Part shown: piece after piece, positions 27,096 through 35,874 of the stretch
Numbering within the stretch: the first letter of the stretch is position 1
Layout of the letters: the number at the start of each line of letters is the position of its first letter
Assembly: GCA_021151835.1 (NCBI GenBank)
Contig: JAGKWO010000030.1
Coordinates: 1 to 64,000, forward strand
Length of the DNA: 64,000 nucleotides
Direction: 5' to 3'
Source of the DNA: Gammaproteobacteria bacterium
GTDB taxonomy: Bacteria; Pseudomonadota; Gammaproteobacteria; Pseudomonadales; Cellvibrionaceae
The notes under the pieces: generated by a model
The model's database searches: none
The model's input: the letters and a program-made list of their open reading frames with translations, nothing else
Told to the model about the DNA's origin: nothing
Made by a program: the position numbers and the translations under genes

Positions 27096-27809
27096 TCAAA
27101 TCGCTAAAACTTTCTTTACAAACGGAATCGTTAATTTGCGTTGTTCAGCAAGCGAGGCATGATCCAAACGTTGCAATTGCCAGAAGAGTTCATTGGTATC
27201 GCGCGGCAAGCGCTGGATGATGTATTGCGCTACGTCATCACTCAATTCCAGACCGCGCGCGCGCGCGCGCAATTGCAGAGCATGCTGCTTGTCTTCATCA
27301 CTCAGGCTGTGCACCTGATAGGTAATTCCCCATTGCAAACGCGAACGCAAATCTTCCAGGGAAATTTCCAACTCGCGCGGGCTATGTTCAGCCGCGACCA
27401 GTAATCGCTTACCTTGTTCGCGCAAACGATTGTATAAATTAAAAATCGCCAACTCCCAATCGGATCGCCCGGCGATGCTGGGCAAGCAATCCAGGCAGAC
27501 GAGATCCAGGTCTTCCAGGCCGACAAACAATTCATCCGGTGCATAACCGACAAGATCGCGTAACGGAAGGTATTGCACTGCCAATCCGATTTCCTGGGCC
27601 TGATGACATGCCGCTTGCAGCAAATGCGTCAAGCCACAACCGGGCGCGCCCCACAGATAAACAAATGCTTCACTTTTACCATCAAGTTGTTCGCGCAACC
27701 CCTGGACGACCATCGCGTTGTGCGTTTGTGGGGGCGCGTAAAAATTTTCAAAAGTAGCGTCATCATTCAAATTGACGCTGAGGGATAACTGCTGCGGCAA
27801 GTTAATCAT
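27096..27809 (-). CDS. hda: DnaA inactivator Hda
   Basis: This 237-residue AAA+ protein resembles the ATPase core of DnaA. With the sliding clamp it makes DnaA hydrolyse ATP after replication starts. The N-terminal QQLSLSVNL is the expected clamp-binding segment. The P-loop is GAPGCGLTH, where leucine stands in place of the usual Lys/Arg. The sensor-2 region lies in the last 60 residues. The ATG at 27809 is chosen over a TTG 15 bases upstream because it gives the usual length. The gene follows the DUF2066 gene with an 18-base gap, an arrangement also found in Pseudomonas. A run of alternating CG (27254-27270) lies inside the gene and encodes Arg-Ala-Arg-Ala-Arg. Confidence 0.9.
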   Translation of the reverse strand: MINLPQQLSLSVNLNDDATFENFYAPPQTHNAMVVQGLREQLDGKSEAFVYLWGAPGCGLTHLLQAACHQAQEIGLAVQYLPLRDLVGYAPDELFVGLEDLDLVCLDCLPSIAGRSDWELAIFNLYNRLREQGKRLLVAAEHSPRELEISLEDLRSRLQWGITYQVHSLSDEDKQHALQLRARARGLELSDDVAQYIIQRLPRDTNELFWQLQRLDHASLAEQRKLTIPFVKKVLAI

Positions 27810-27827
27810 AACTACTTCTGCCAAACT

Positions 27828-29099
27828 CTATTTTTGCCAAACGAAAATTAACGGGTCTTCCAGGGTACCGGCGTGGGCCGATGCTGCCGCTGAAACGGGG
27901 GCTTGCGGATTCACACCACTTTCACTCGCTAATGCCTGATCCAATTCAGCCATCGCTTCTGCATCGATATCGGAAGTTTGCGCCGATGAGCCATTTACCG
28001 GCACTACAGTTGCCGCCTCAGGGACCAGGCGACGCCCCAATGCGAGGGTGCTCATCAATAACCTGGTATCACCTTCCACATTCAAGCGCACCAGCAAACC
28101 TTCCGGAGTGACTGTTACCACTTCCATACGCCGAACCATTGCCAGCCCATCCAGGTAGCGCTGCACTTCTTTGAATGCGCCAAAACTGGCGATATTGCGC
28201 ACGCGCAAAACAATGCTTTGCGGCCCCTGGCTGGTCGGTGTAATTGCATATTGGTTGGCAAAATAATCGGCGGCACGATCAATTGCCGAGGCAAATAAAC
28301 CGCTGGTTTCCGGGGTTTCATCGCTGAATGACTGGATGCTGCCGGCATGCAGCAACTGCCAATCGCCGACCCAGGGACCCAATCCATTGAGCGGGGTATT
28401 GGCAGTATCGAGTGGTTCCCCGGAAACCGGCGATGACGGCGCGGGAATTGCTCCAATGCTGGATGGTGTATAGCGCCCTACCAGAATTGCATCCGCTTTG
28501 TAAGCTAATGACACTGCTTTGATTTTTTCTATATTGACGGACCAGAGATCATTGGCGGGCAGTGGCGAGCCCTCCTGCGGAAACACAAGTGGCAAACCTC
28601 GATAGCTCGCTTGCGCTTGCATGGCCTGTATATCTGAAGGTTGCGGCACAACACGCAAACCGGCCGGTCCTTTGGCTACGAGCCATACCAGTACATTGGG
28701 CCGGGTGGCAGGCCACAGTGGCAATTGCGCATCGCGCAATAATTTTTCAATCGCACGCGGCTCAAAATTCAACTGCAAACCGGTTGCAGACAGGCTTTTA
28801 CCTTCCTCGGTAATTTTGTCAGTGGCGGATTTGTAAGTGAAACCGAACAGGTAATTTTGTGCATTGGGCAAGGCTTGCTGGATCGCCGGATGGCTAAGCG
28901 CCGCGCGTTGGCCGGAGACCCGCACGATCAACTCGCCAAAACTGGCGCGCGCGGCGGCGTTGCGCTCTGCTTCTGACTGGTTTTTTACCAGCACCTCAGC
29001 TTTATAAATATCGACTGTTTGACCGGCATTAACTCCACCGGCAAATGGCAACATAACTAACAGCAGCAGACGTAACGACAATAAACGCACCAAAGCCAA
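27828..29099 (-). CDS. DUF2066 exported protein
   Basis: This 423-residue protein has a signal peptide cleaved after about residue 25 (GVNAGQ) and a DUF2066 domain covering most of the rest. The family occurs in gammaproteobacteria, often beside hda and divergent from purM, exactly as here. The function is not known. It shares the promoter region 29100-29352 with purM, which is on the other strand, and is probably co-transcribed with hda. Confidence 0.85.
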   Translation of the reverse strand: MALVRLLSLRLLLLVMLPFAGGVNAGQTVDIYKAEVLVKNQSEAERNAAARASFGELIVRVSGQRAALSHPAIQQALPNAQNYLFGFTYKSATDKITEEGKSLSATGLQLNFEPRAIEKLLRDAQLPLWPATRPNVLVWLVAKGPAGLRVVPQPSDIQAMQAQASYRGLPLVFPQEGSPLPANDLWSVNIEKIKAVSLAYKADAILVGRYTPSSIGAIPAPSSPVSGEPLDTANTPLNGLGPWVGDWQLLHAGSIQSFSDETPETSGLFASAIDRAADYFANQYAITPTSQGPQSIVLRVRNIASFGAFKEVQRYLDGLAMVRRMEVVTVTPEGLLVRLNVEGDTRLLMSTLALGRRLVPEAATVVPVNGSSAQTSDIDAEAMAELDQALASESGVNPQAPVSAAASAHAGTLEDPLIFVWQK

Positions 29100-29352
29100 C
29101 CTCTAAAGGTGATCATTTAATAAGCCAGACAAGTGTCGAATGGCCATTAGGGAACACGGGAAGGCCGGCATTGTAACAGGCTTATTCCAACTGGCGGCAG
29201 AGTCAATCGGGGCGATCATCACAATTTCCCGGTAAACCGCAGGGACAATTTTTGGCAATTTCCCCCAAGTTTCCCCATGGGCAATCATTAACTGCTAGAA
29301 TGGCGGCCTTTTTTTAAACCACTCCAACTGTCAGAGCTGTGAGCCCCTTCTT

Positions 29353-30408
29353 ATGAGCCAAAACCAAACCTCTACTCCATCCTTAAGTTACAAAGATGCA
29401 GGCGTTGATATCGACGCGGGCGATGCATTGGTAGAACGCATCAAAAGCGTTGCCAAACGCACCCGTCGCCCCGAGGTAATGGCCGGTTTGGGTGGCTTTG
29501 CTGCGCTGTGTGAAATTCCCGAGGGTTATCGCCAGCCGGTGCTGGTATCCGGAACTGATGGCGTGGGCACCAAATTGCGCCTGGCGATGAACCTGCAAAA
29601 GCATGACACTATCGGTATCGACCTGGTGGCCATGTGCGTAAATGATCTGGTGGTAACCGGCGCAGAACCTTTGTTCTTCCTCGATTACTACGCCACGGGC
29701 AAACTCAACGTTGATGTTGCTGCGGCCGTAGTAGCCGGTATTGGCGATGGCTGCGAACTGTCCGGCTGCTCGCTGGTAGGCGGTGAAACCGCTGAAATGC
29801 CCGGCATGTATGAAGGTGAAGATTACGACCTGGCCGGCTTCTGTGTGGGTGTGGTCGAAAAATCCGAAATCATCGACGGCAGCAAAGTAAAGGAAGGCGA
29901 CACCCTGCTCGCCCTCACATCCAGCGGCCCTCACTCCAATGGTTACTCCCTGATCCGCAAGATTATTGACGTTACCAATGCCGATTTGACCCAGGATTGC
30001 GGTGGCAAGCCCCTGGCAAATGCGTTGATGGAGCCAACCCGCATTTATGTGAAATCCGTGTTGAAGCTGATTAAGGAATCCAACGTTAATGCACTGGCGC
30101 ACATCACCGGTGGCGGCCTGACCGAAAATATTCCTCGGGTATTACCGGAAGGCTGTAAAGCGGTTATCGATACCAAAAGCTGGGCGTTCCCGCCGGTATT
30201 CCAATGGTTGCAGAAGGGCGGCAACGTGGACATCCGCGAAATGTACCGCACCTTTAACTGTGGCGTAGGCATGGTTATCGCCGTTCCTGCCGGTGAAAAA
30301 GACAATGCACTGGGCATCCTGCGCGCGGCTGGCGAAAATGCGTTTGTTATTGGCCATATCGCCAAAGCGGTTGGCGACGAACACCGCGTTGAATTGCAAG
30401 GCCTTTAA
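29353..30408 (+). CDS. purM: phosphoribosylformylglycinamidine cyclo-ligase (AIR synthetase)
   Basis: This 351-residue enzyme closes the imidazole ring in purine synthesis, using ATP to turn FGAM into AIR. SYKDAGVDIDAGDALVERIK at the start, SGTDGVGTKLRLA near residue 66, and GGETAEMPGMY near 140 are PurM signatures. Length fits the family. It is followed after 3 bases by purN, so the two are translated together. The DUF2066 gene is divergent. Confidence 0.95.
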   Translation: MSQNQTSTPSLSYKDAGVDIDAGDALVERIKSVAKRTRRPEVMAGLGGFAALCEIPEGYRQPVLVSGTDGVGTKLRLAMNLQKHDTIGIDLVAMCVNDLVVTGAEPLFFLDYYATGKLNVDVAAAVVAGIGDGCELSGCSLVGGETAEMPGMYEGEDYDLAGFCVGVVEKSEIIDGSKVKEGDTLLALTSSGPHSNGYSLIRKIIDVTNADLTQDCGGKPLANALMEPTRIYVKSVLKLIKESNVNALAHITGGGLTENIPRVLPEGCKAVIDTKSWAFPPVFQWLQKGGNVDIREMYRTFNCGVGMVIAVPAGEKDNALGILRAAGENAFVIGHIAKAVGDEHRVELQGL

Positions 30409-30411
30409 TCG

Positions 30412-31089
30412 ATGTCGCAAGCTGCCTCCCCCGCGCTAAAGTTGCGTGTTGTTGTCCTGATTTCCGGTAGCGGTAGCAACCTCCAGGCATTGATTGATGG
30501 AGTCAACAGTGGCGATTTACCGATTGAAATCGCCGCTGTGATTAGCAATCGCCCCGAGGTAATGGGTTTGGTCCGCGCCAGCAAAGCGGGAATCCCGACA
30601 CTGGTCCTGGACCACAAGAACTACGCTACCCGCGAAGCGTTTGATGTGGAGCTGATGCGCACCATTGATGCCTATACTCCGGGCCTCGTCGTATTGGCGG
30701 GCTTCATGCGCATTTTGACTCCGGCGTTTACCGAGCACTACCTGGGCCGCATGCTTAACATCCATCCTTCGTTGCTACCCAAATTCCAGGGCCTGCATAC
30801 GCACCAGCGCGCGATTGATGCAGGCGAAAGCCACCATGGGGTCAGCGTGCATTTTGTTACTGCCGAACTGGATGGCGGCCCGGTCGTCATCCAGGCGCGG
30901 GTTCCTGTGTTGGCAAGCGATGATGCAGGCCTGCTGGCCAAGCGTGTGCAACGCCAGGAACATGTGATTTACCCGCTGGCGGTCAAGTGGTTCGCGGAGG
31001 GGAAATTACGGATGGCAAATGGCAAAGCCGAACTGGATGGTGAACTTTTAGCGGAAAGCGGTTATCAAATTGAGGCCAACGATATTTAA
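30412..31089 (+). CDS. purN: phosphoribosylglycinamide formyltransferase 1
   Basis: This 225-residue enzyme adds a formyl group from 10-formyl-tetrahydrofolate to GAR in purine synthesis. The phosphate loop is SGSGSNLQALID (about residues 18-29). NIHPSLLPKFQG holds the catalytic Asn and His, and HFVTAELDGGPV the catalytic Asp. It starts 3 bases after purM, and the DUF3108 gene follows 11 bases after its stop. Confidence 0.95.
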   Translation: MSQAASPALKLRVVVLISGSGSNLQALIDGVNSGDLPIEIAAVISNRPEVMGLVRASKAGIPTLVLDHKNYATREAFDVELMRTIDAYTPGLVVLAGFMRILTPAFTEHYLGRMLNIHPSLLPKFQGLHTHQRAIDAGESHHGVSVHFVTAELDGGPVVIQARVPVLASDDAGLLAKRVQRQEHVIYPLAVKWFAEGKLRMANGKAELDGELLAESGYQIEANDI

Positions 31090-31100
31090 CGGAAGATACT

Positions 31101-31826
31101 ATGCTCAACTTTCGGTTTAGCTTTCACCACCTTATCGCCACCGGCCTCCTGTTTGTTTCAGCGCTGGCTACAGCCGTCGAAGCCCCAAAGGTTTTCGACA
31201 ATCAATATAAAGCCAGGCTCTATGGCTTCAATATCACCGTCACTAACCGGCTCACCCAAAGCGCAGACAACCAATATGACCTGCTCTTCAAGTTTGATTC
31301 GATGATTGGCACTATTACCGAGACCAGCCAAATGCAATGGGACCCGGTAAAACAAACGATCAAACCACTGCATTATTTATACAAACGACGCGGACTGGGC
31401 AAGGATCGCGATGCTGACCTGAGTTTTGACTGGGATAAAAAAACCGTTATCAACAAAGTACAACAAACCAACTGGCAAATGGATATCACCCAGCGAGTGC
31501 AAGACAAACTCAGCTACCAGATCCAGTTGCAACAGGACCTGCTTAACGGCCAGAAAAATTTCAGCTACCAGATCGCCGATGGTGGTCACCTGAAGGAATA
31601 CAAATTTGTCACCTTGGGCGAGGAAGTTCTTGATACACCGCTCGGCAAAGTAAATACCGTAAAAGTGAAACGCAGTCGCGACAATGACAAGCGTGTCACC
31701 TACGCATGGTTAGCCAAAGATTGGAATTATTTACTGGTGCGCTTGCAACAAGAAGAAAAAGGCAGCACTTACACTATTTATATCCACAAGGCATCCATAG
31801 ATGGCAAAGCCATTGAAAAATTTTAA
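31101..31826 (+). CDS. DUF3108 exported protein
   Basis: This 241-residue protein has a signal peptide ending near residue 25 (ALATAVEA) and a DUF3108 domain (about 30-238), which is predicted to be a beta-barrel-like periplasmic fold. The function is unknown. In Pseudomonas and relatives a DUF3108 gene follows purM-purN as it does here; the 11-base gap suggests one operon. Confidence 0.85.
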   Translation: MLNFRFSFHHLIATGLLFVSALATAVEAPKVFDNQYKARLYGFNITVTNRLTQSADNQYDLLFKFDSMIGTITETSQMQWDPVKQTIKPLHYLYKRRGLGKDRDADLSFDWDKKTVINKVQQTNWQMDITQRVQDKLSYQIQLQQDLLNGQKNFSYQIADGGHLKEYKFVTLGEEVLDTPLGKVNTVKVKRSRDNDKRVTYAWLAKDWNYLLVRLQQEEKGSTYTIYIHKASIDGKAIEKF

Positions 31827-31908
31827 TGTGCTAACGTTTTAACACTTGTTTCAATATTGATTTTCAACGTAAAAATTTTTATTAATTTATCTTATCAGAA
31901 GGCTTTTT

Positions 31909-32394
31909 ATGAAAATTGCAGAAAACAGCGTTGCCAGCTTCCACTACACATTGACTGATGGCACTGGCAAAGTGCTTGATTCTTCCGAAGGTCAAGACCC
32001 GCTGTCTTACTTGCACGGCGCTGGCAACATCATTCCAGGCCTTGAGCAAGCGCTCGAGGGCAAAGCGGTTGGCGATAAACTGAATGTGGCCGTTAAAGCA
32101 GCGCAAGCTTATGGCTTGCGCGATGACAGCCTGGTGCAGGAATTACCTGCTACCATGTTTTCCGGCATCGACCAAATCGAAGTGGGGATGGAATTCCATG
32201 CAGAAACCGAACACGGCCTGCAAGTAGTTACCGTTACCCATGTTGAAGGCGACCAGGTCACTATCGATGGCAACCACCCACTCGCCGGTGTTGACCTGAA
32301 TTTTGATGTGGAAATTACTGAAGTGCGCGATGCGACCGAAGAAGAATTGAACCACGGCCACGCTCACGGCGCGGGTGGTCATCACCATCATTAA
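31909..32394 (+). CDS. slyD: FKBP-type peptidyl-prolyl isomerase, SlyD type
   Basis: This 161-residue protein has a split FKBP domain (about 1-70 and 125-148) with an inserted IF chaperone flap, and a His-rich tail (HGHAHGAGGHHHH) that binds Ni or Zn. SlyD turns proline peptide bonds, acts as a chaperone and helps load nickel enzymes. The tail has no cysteines, unlike E. coli SlyD. It has its own ribosome site (AGAAGG, 31896-31902) and ends before a terminator. Confidence 0.92.
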   Translation: MKIAENSVASFHYTLTDGTGKVLDSSEGQDPLSYLHGAGNIIPGLEQALEGKAVGDKLNVAVKAAQAYGLRDDSLVQELPATMFSGIDQIEVGMEFHAETEHGLQVVTVTHVEGDQVTIDGNHPLAGVDLNFDVEITEVRDATEEELNHGHAHGAGGHHHH

Positions 32395-32416
32395 TGGTGA
32401 CCAGGCATATGCAATA

Positions 32417-32448
32417 AAAAAGGCTCCATTCGGAGCCTTTTTTATTTT
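32417..32448. terminator. bidirectional terminator between slyD and the zinc-ribbon gene
   Basis: AAAAAGGCTCC and GGAGCCTTTTT pair around a 4-base loop (32417-32442), with As before and Ts after. It serves slyD and the converging small gene. Confidence 0.9.
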
Positions 32449-32469
32449 TCATGCTATTTGTTTTTTACG

Positions 32470-32655
32470 CTACTTCAATTCTACTTTTTGCTCGCCGCAA
32501 CGACTGCATTTATAAATCGTCACCAACTTACCCTGCTTTACATCGAATTGTTTTTCCTTCACGACTTCCCATTTATGAAAACCGCTACGGCATAAACTTT
32601 TGCCTTTATGTTTTTCAAAAGGGCTCGGCTTTTTAAACGGGATTACATCACCCAT
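32470..32655 (-). CDS. small zinc-ribbon-like protein coupled to dcd
   Basis: This 61-residue basic protein has CRSGFHKW near residue 22 and KCSRCGEQK near residue 50, giving three cysteines and two or more histidines that could bind one zinc. It starts one base after the dcd stop (the TGA and ATG are one base apart), so translation is probably coupled to dcd. No function is recognised. The residue pattern, the coupling and the terminator behind it argue that it is a real gene. Confidence 0.65.
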   Translation of the reverse strand: MGDVIPFKKPSPFEKHKGKSLCRSGFHKWEVVKEKQFDVKQGKLVTIYKCSRCGEQKVELK

Positions 32656-32656
32656 A

Positions 32657-33226
32657 TCAAGTGCGCGGTAAGGTTACACCGCGCTGGCCCTGGTATTTGC
32701 CACCGCGATCCCGGTAAGACGTTTCGCAAATTTCATCGGATTCAAAAAACAGCATTTGCGCCACACCTTCATTCGCATAAATTTTTGCTGGCAATGGCGT
32801 GGTATTGGAAAACTCCAGGGTTACGTGCCCTTCCCACTCAGGCTCAAGTGGAGTCACATTCACAATAATCCCGCAACGCGCGTAGGTGGATTTGCCCAGG
32901 CACACCGTTAAAATGTTGCGCGGGATGCGAAAATATTCAACAGTGCGGGCCAATGCAAAAGAATTGGGAGGGATGATGCACACATCGCTTTTGATATCAA
33001 CAAAACTTTTTTCGTCAAAGTTTTTTGGGTCTACTACGGTGGAGTGCACATTGGTGAAAATCTTAAACTCGTCAGCACAACGAACATCGTACCCATAACT
33101 GGAAGTTCCGTAAGAAACTATGCGCTGGCCCGCGGCATCGTAACGAATCTGGCCCGGCTCAAATGGCTCGATCATACCGTGCTCTTCAGCCATGCGGCGC
33201 ATCCACTTATCAGATTTGATGCTCAT
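32657..33226 (-). CDS. dcd: dCTP deaminase
   Basis: This 189-residue enzyme deaminates dCTP to dUTP, the first step to dTMP in many gammaproteobacteria. It forms a trimer of the dUTPase fold. GKSTYARCGIIVNVTPLEPEW near residue 110 carries the catalytic Glu and neighbouring Arg/Ser, and SSYGYDVRC near 42 is conserved. The start at 33226 (MSIKSD) is chosen because GGGAG lies before it and it gives the standard length; an upstream extension of 21 codons is not family-like. Confidence 0.93.
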   Translation of the reverse strand: MSIKSDKWMRRMAEEHGMIEPFEPGQIRYDAAGQRIVSYGTSSYGYDVRCADEFKIFTNVHSTVVDPKNFDEKSFVDIKSDVCIIPPNSFALARTVEYFRIPRNILTVCLGKSTYARCGIIVNVTPLEPEWEGHVTLEFSNTTPLPAKIYANEGVAQMLFFESDEICETSYRDRGGKYQGQRGVTLPRT

Positions 33227-33292
33227 AGAATCTCCCAAACAAATTACAAAACGGCGCGCATCATAGCCTTTTTCCGCCTGGAAAAACACCGG

Positions 33293-33730
33293 TTACCGGG
33301 GAGTATCTGACTCGCCTATCAGGGTAAACGCCATACCGGTAAATTTGCCGGTGTTCGTATCCTGAATTCGCTCCGGGCCATTTCCGCCAGCACTGCATTC
33401 ATTCGCCACACCCAATAATGTTTCCCGCAAGGCTGACAATGAAGACAGTTGCTGGTCAAGCAAGGCAATTTTTTCTGCGACCAAGGCCTTGACCCGGGCA
33501 CAACGGCGTTCGGGATCAGCATAAATGGCAAGCAGCTCCCTGCATTGATCCAGGCCAAGCCCTAGCGATCGCACCCTGTGCAGAAATTGCAGGCGCTCAA
33601 CGTCCCGGCTGGAATAGACACGGTAATCATTATTGCTGTCCCGCTCCGGTACAACCAGCCCAAGGTCCTCGTAATAACGTATTGCTTTAGTAGATAGCCC
33701 GGACGCCTGCGCAGCCTGACCGATATTCAT
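33293..33730 (-). CDS. MerR-family regulator, CueR/HmrR-like but lacking the second metal cysteine
   Basis: This 145-residue regulator has an N-terminal winged helix (MNIGQAAQASGLSTKAIRYYEDLGL), a dimer helix (about 80-108) and a short effector end. In CueR two cysteines at 112 and 120 hold Cu(I). Here C112 is kept but residue 120 is Glu, and the CPGD-type loop is replaced by ECSAGGNG. Either it senses another metal or ligand, or one Cys is enough. A MerR-type operator lies upstream at 33766-33784. No copper ATPase is adjacent, so its target is not evident here. Confidence 0.85.
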   Translation of the reverse strand: MNIGQAAQASGLSTKAIRYYEDLGLVVPERDSNNDYRVYSSRDVERLQFLHRVRSLGLGLDQCRELLAIYADPERRCARVKALVAEKIALLDQQLSSLSALRETLLGVANECSAGGNGPERIQDTNTGKFTGMAFTLIGESDTPR

Positions 33731-33765
33731 AGCAACCTCCCGGTTATGTTTTGCACAGTCACAAA

Positions 33766-33784
33766 CCTTACCCTAACCGAAAGG
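33766..33784. promoter_or_regulatory. MerR-type operator
   Basis: CCTT and AAGG flank 11 bases (33766-33784), the spacing seen in CueR-type operators that sit in an overlong promoter spacer. It lies 36 bases upstream of the MerR gene start and could serve that gene or a transcript toward 34035. The rest of the gap 33785-34034 is AT-rich and holds no gene I can support. Confidence 0.5.
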
Positions 33785-34034
33785 ATGGCACAAATTTCAG
33801 TCTTTCCTACATAACCCTAAGTAACAACTTTTTGGATGCTTGCTACCCAATGACACAAAAATACAAATTTAAGCGACACTTTAACAGTGAACTTCTTTAT
33901 AATGGGTGATGAAAAGCACGAATTTATTATTTATTTTCCTTTTTAAATCATTGCTTTATTAACAACTCTTGACAAAGCAACTTAACAATCCACAATGAAT
34001 GCATATTTATTACCCGATGTGCAAAGGATAAACC

Positions 34035-34262
34035 ATGCAATATCTCGACATTAATCACCCTGAATGGCAAAAAATGTGGGATGAACTTGCCAGTTATTCG
34101 CTAAATGACGGCGATCCCTTGTGTGTGCACGAAGGTTATTGCTGGGAATACATGGGATCGACTGCCGATCATCATCACTTGCGCCATGCCTGCCATCCAC
34201 TGACCAACAAGCCTGAATATATGTATATCGAACGCTCGGGTGCAGCACTGCGCTGGGCCTGA
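34035..34262 (+). CDS. small His/Cys-containing protein of unknown function
   Basis: This 75-residue protein is not one I recognise. It starts 8 bases after AAAGGA, a good ribosome site. It has a Trp-rich acidic beginning (HPEWQKMWDELASY), two cysteines five residues apart within CVHEGYCWEYM, and a DHHHLRHACHP cluster of histidines with a third cysteine, which would suit metal binding. There is no signal peptide or membrane helix. It stands divergent from the MerR gene, with 304 bases between, and upstream of the glycan cluster. It could be a target of the regulator. Confidence 0.6.
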   Translation: MQYLDINHPEWQKMWDELASYSLNDGDPLCVHEGYCWEYMGSTADHHHLRHACHPLTNKPEYMYIERSGAALRWA

Positions 34263-34420
34263 TAATTAACGGCTTACTGCCCATTGAGCAATTCTGCTAT
34301 CCCTTTCCCAAGTTCATACATCCGCAAGTAAATACCCTACACAGTCAACCAAAATGTGGTAATGTGCAGCGGTTTTTTAAAAACAGACCTCTGTTAAAAG
34401 CCAAATAAAATAACAATGAA

Positions 34421-34816
34421 ATGAAACGTTTCGCCCTTTTTTTAGGTATTGGTGGGCTTTCCACACTGATTCAGTTTTTACTGCTGATCCTGTTTGTTGA
34501 AAGTCGTTGGTTACCTGAGGTCGCTGCCTCAGTAGCGGGTTATGTACTTTCATCAATCTTTAATTACTGGGCGAATTACCGCTACACATTCAATAGCCGT
34601 AGTAACCACAAAGAGACAATCCCTAAATATCTCATCGCGGTCGCTATTGGTTTATCAACCAATACTGTGCTGTTTGCAGCCTTTTTATTTGTATTTGACC
34701 ATTATCTGCCCTTGCCCTGGGTGGAACATTATCTGGTGGCCCAATTTCTGGCGACCGGAATAACTGTTGTACTGAACTTTTGTGTTCACAAATTCTGGAT
34801 CTACAGGAACCATTAA
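34421..34816 (+). CDS. gtrA: GtrA family membrane protein
   Basis: This 131-residue protein with four transmembrane helices belongs to the GtrA family, thought to flip undecaprenyl-phosphate-linked sugars across the inner membrane for later transfer to surface glycans. FGIGG/STLIQFLLLILFVE at the start and SIFNYWANYRYTF near residue 46 are typical. It is 2 bases ahead of a GtrB-like glycosyltransferase, the usual functional partner. Confidence 0.88.
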   Translation: MKRFALFLGIGGLSTLIQFLLLILFVESRWLPEVAASVAGYVLSSIFNYWANYRYTFNSRSNHKETIPKYLIAVAIGLSTNTVLFAAFLFVFDHYLPLPWVEHYLVAQFLATGITVVLNFCVHKFWIYRNH

Positions 34817-34818
34817 CC

Positions 34819-35781
34819 ATGAACGCCTCAACGCCTTCACTCGCTGTTGTTATTCCCTGTTACAACGAAGAGGAAATGCTACCCAAAACATTAGCAACAT
34901 TGCTGGCATTGCGTGACTCGATGATTGCGAAAGGAAAAATCAACCATGATTCACGAATTTACCTGGTTGATGATGGCAGTAAAGACAAAACATGGAAAAT
35001 CCTGAGCGAAGAAGCAGCAAACACCCCCGGGCTGGTTGCGATAAAACTATCGCGCAACAGAGGCCACCAGAATGCGCTGTATGCAGGTTTGTGCACAACG
35101 ACAGAAGACATTACCGTCAGTATTGATGCCGATTTACAAGATGATCCGCAAAACATTGAAGCAATGGTGGATGAATACCTGAAAGGTAATGACGTGGTTT
35201 ATGGTGTTCGTTCCGCGCGCCACACAGATACTTTTTTTAAACGTTTTACTGCTGAAGGCTATTATCACCTGATGAAAAAAATGGGGGTAGACCTCATTTT
35301 TAATCACGCAGATTTCCGTCTATTATCGCGGCGTGCACTGGAATCCCTTAAGGAGTATGGGGAATCGAATTTATTTTTGCGCGGAATTGTGCGCGAGGTA
35401 GGCTATCCATCCTCAATAGTGGAGTACGAGCGCCAGGCTCGTGAAGCGGGCGAAAGTAAATACCCGTTAAAGAAAATGCTGTCCTTCGCCTGGAAAGGAA
35501 TTACCGCATTTTCTACCGCCCCATTGCGTATGATTACGGTACTCGGCCTGCTTTCGGGTTTCGCCTCATTCTCATTAATTGCCTGGGTATTGGCCGTGCG
35601 CCTGTTTACCGATGATGCCGCACCCGGTTGGGCATCGGTATTGCTGCCGTTACTTTTTATTGGCAGCGTCCAGCTGATTTGCCTGGGAATTATCGGCGAA
35701 TATTTATCAAAGATTTATGAAGAAGTAAAAAGACGGCCCAAATTCCATATTAGTGATATTGTTAAAAACTCCGATAAATAG
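34819..35781 (+). CDS. GtrB/ArnC-like polyprenyl-phosphate glycosyltransferase (GT2)
   Basis: This 320-residue protein has a cytoplasmic GT2 domain (about 8-225) and two C-terminal transmembrane helices (about 235-300). VVIPCYNEEEML, LVDDGSKDKTW and SIDADLQDDPQ (the metal-binding DxD-type site) mark the family that charges undecaprenyl phosphate with a sugar from a nucleotide sugar. The start at 34819 follows gtrA by 2 bases. Which sugar is used cannot be told. Confidence 0.88.
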   Translation: MNASTPSLAVVIPCYNEEEMLPKTLATLLALRDSMIAKGKINHDSRIYLVDDGSKDKTWKILSEEAANTPGLVAIKLSRNRGHQNALYAGLCTTTEDITVSIDADLQDDPQNIEAMVDEYLKGNDVVYGVRSARHTDTFFKRFTAEGYYHLMKKMGVDLIFNHADFRLLSRRALESLKEYGESNLFLRGIVREVGYPSSIVEYERQAREAGESKYPLKKMLSFAWKGITAFSTAPLRMITVLGLLSGFASFSLIAWVLAVRLFTDDAAPGWASVLLPLLFIGSVQLICLGIIGEYLSKIYEEVKRRPKFHISDIVKNSDK

Positions 35782-35874
35782 CCCTCATTTGCGGGATATC
35801 AACCTAGAACAATCGGCATCCTGATTTGCTACTGACAACAGCAATGTGCCACACAATAAAATGCAGGTGTTGGT

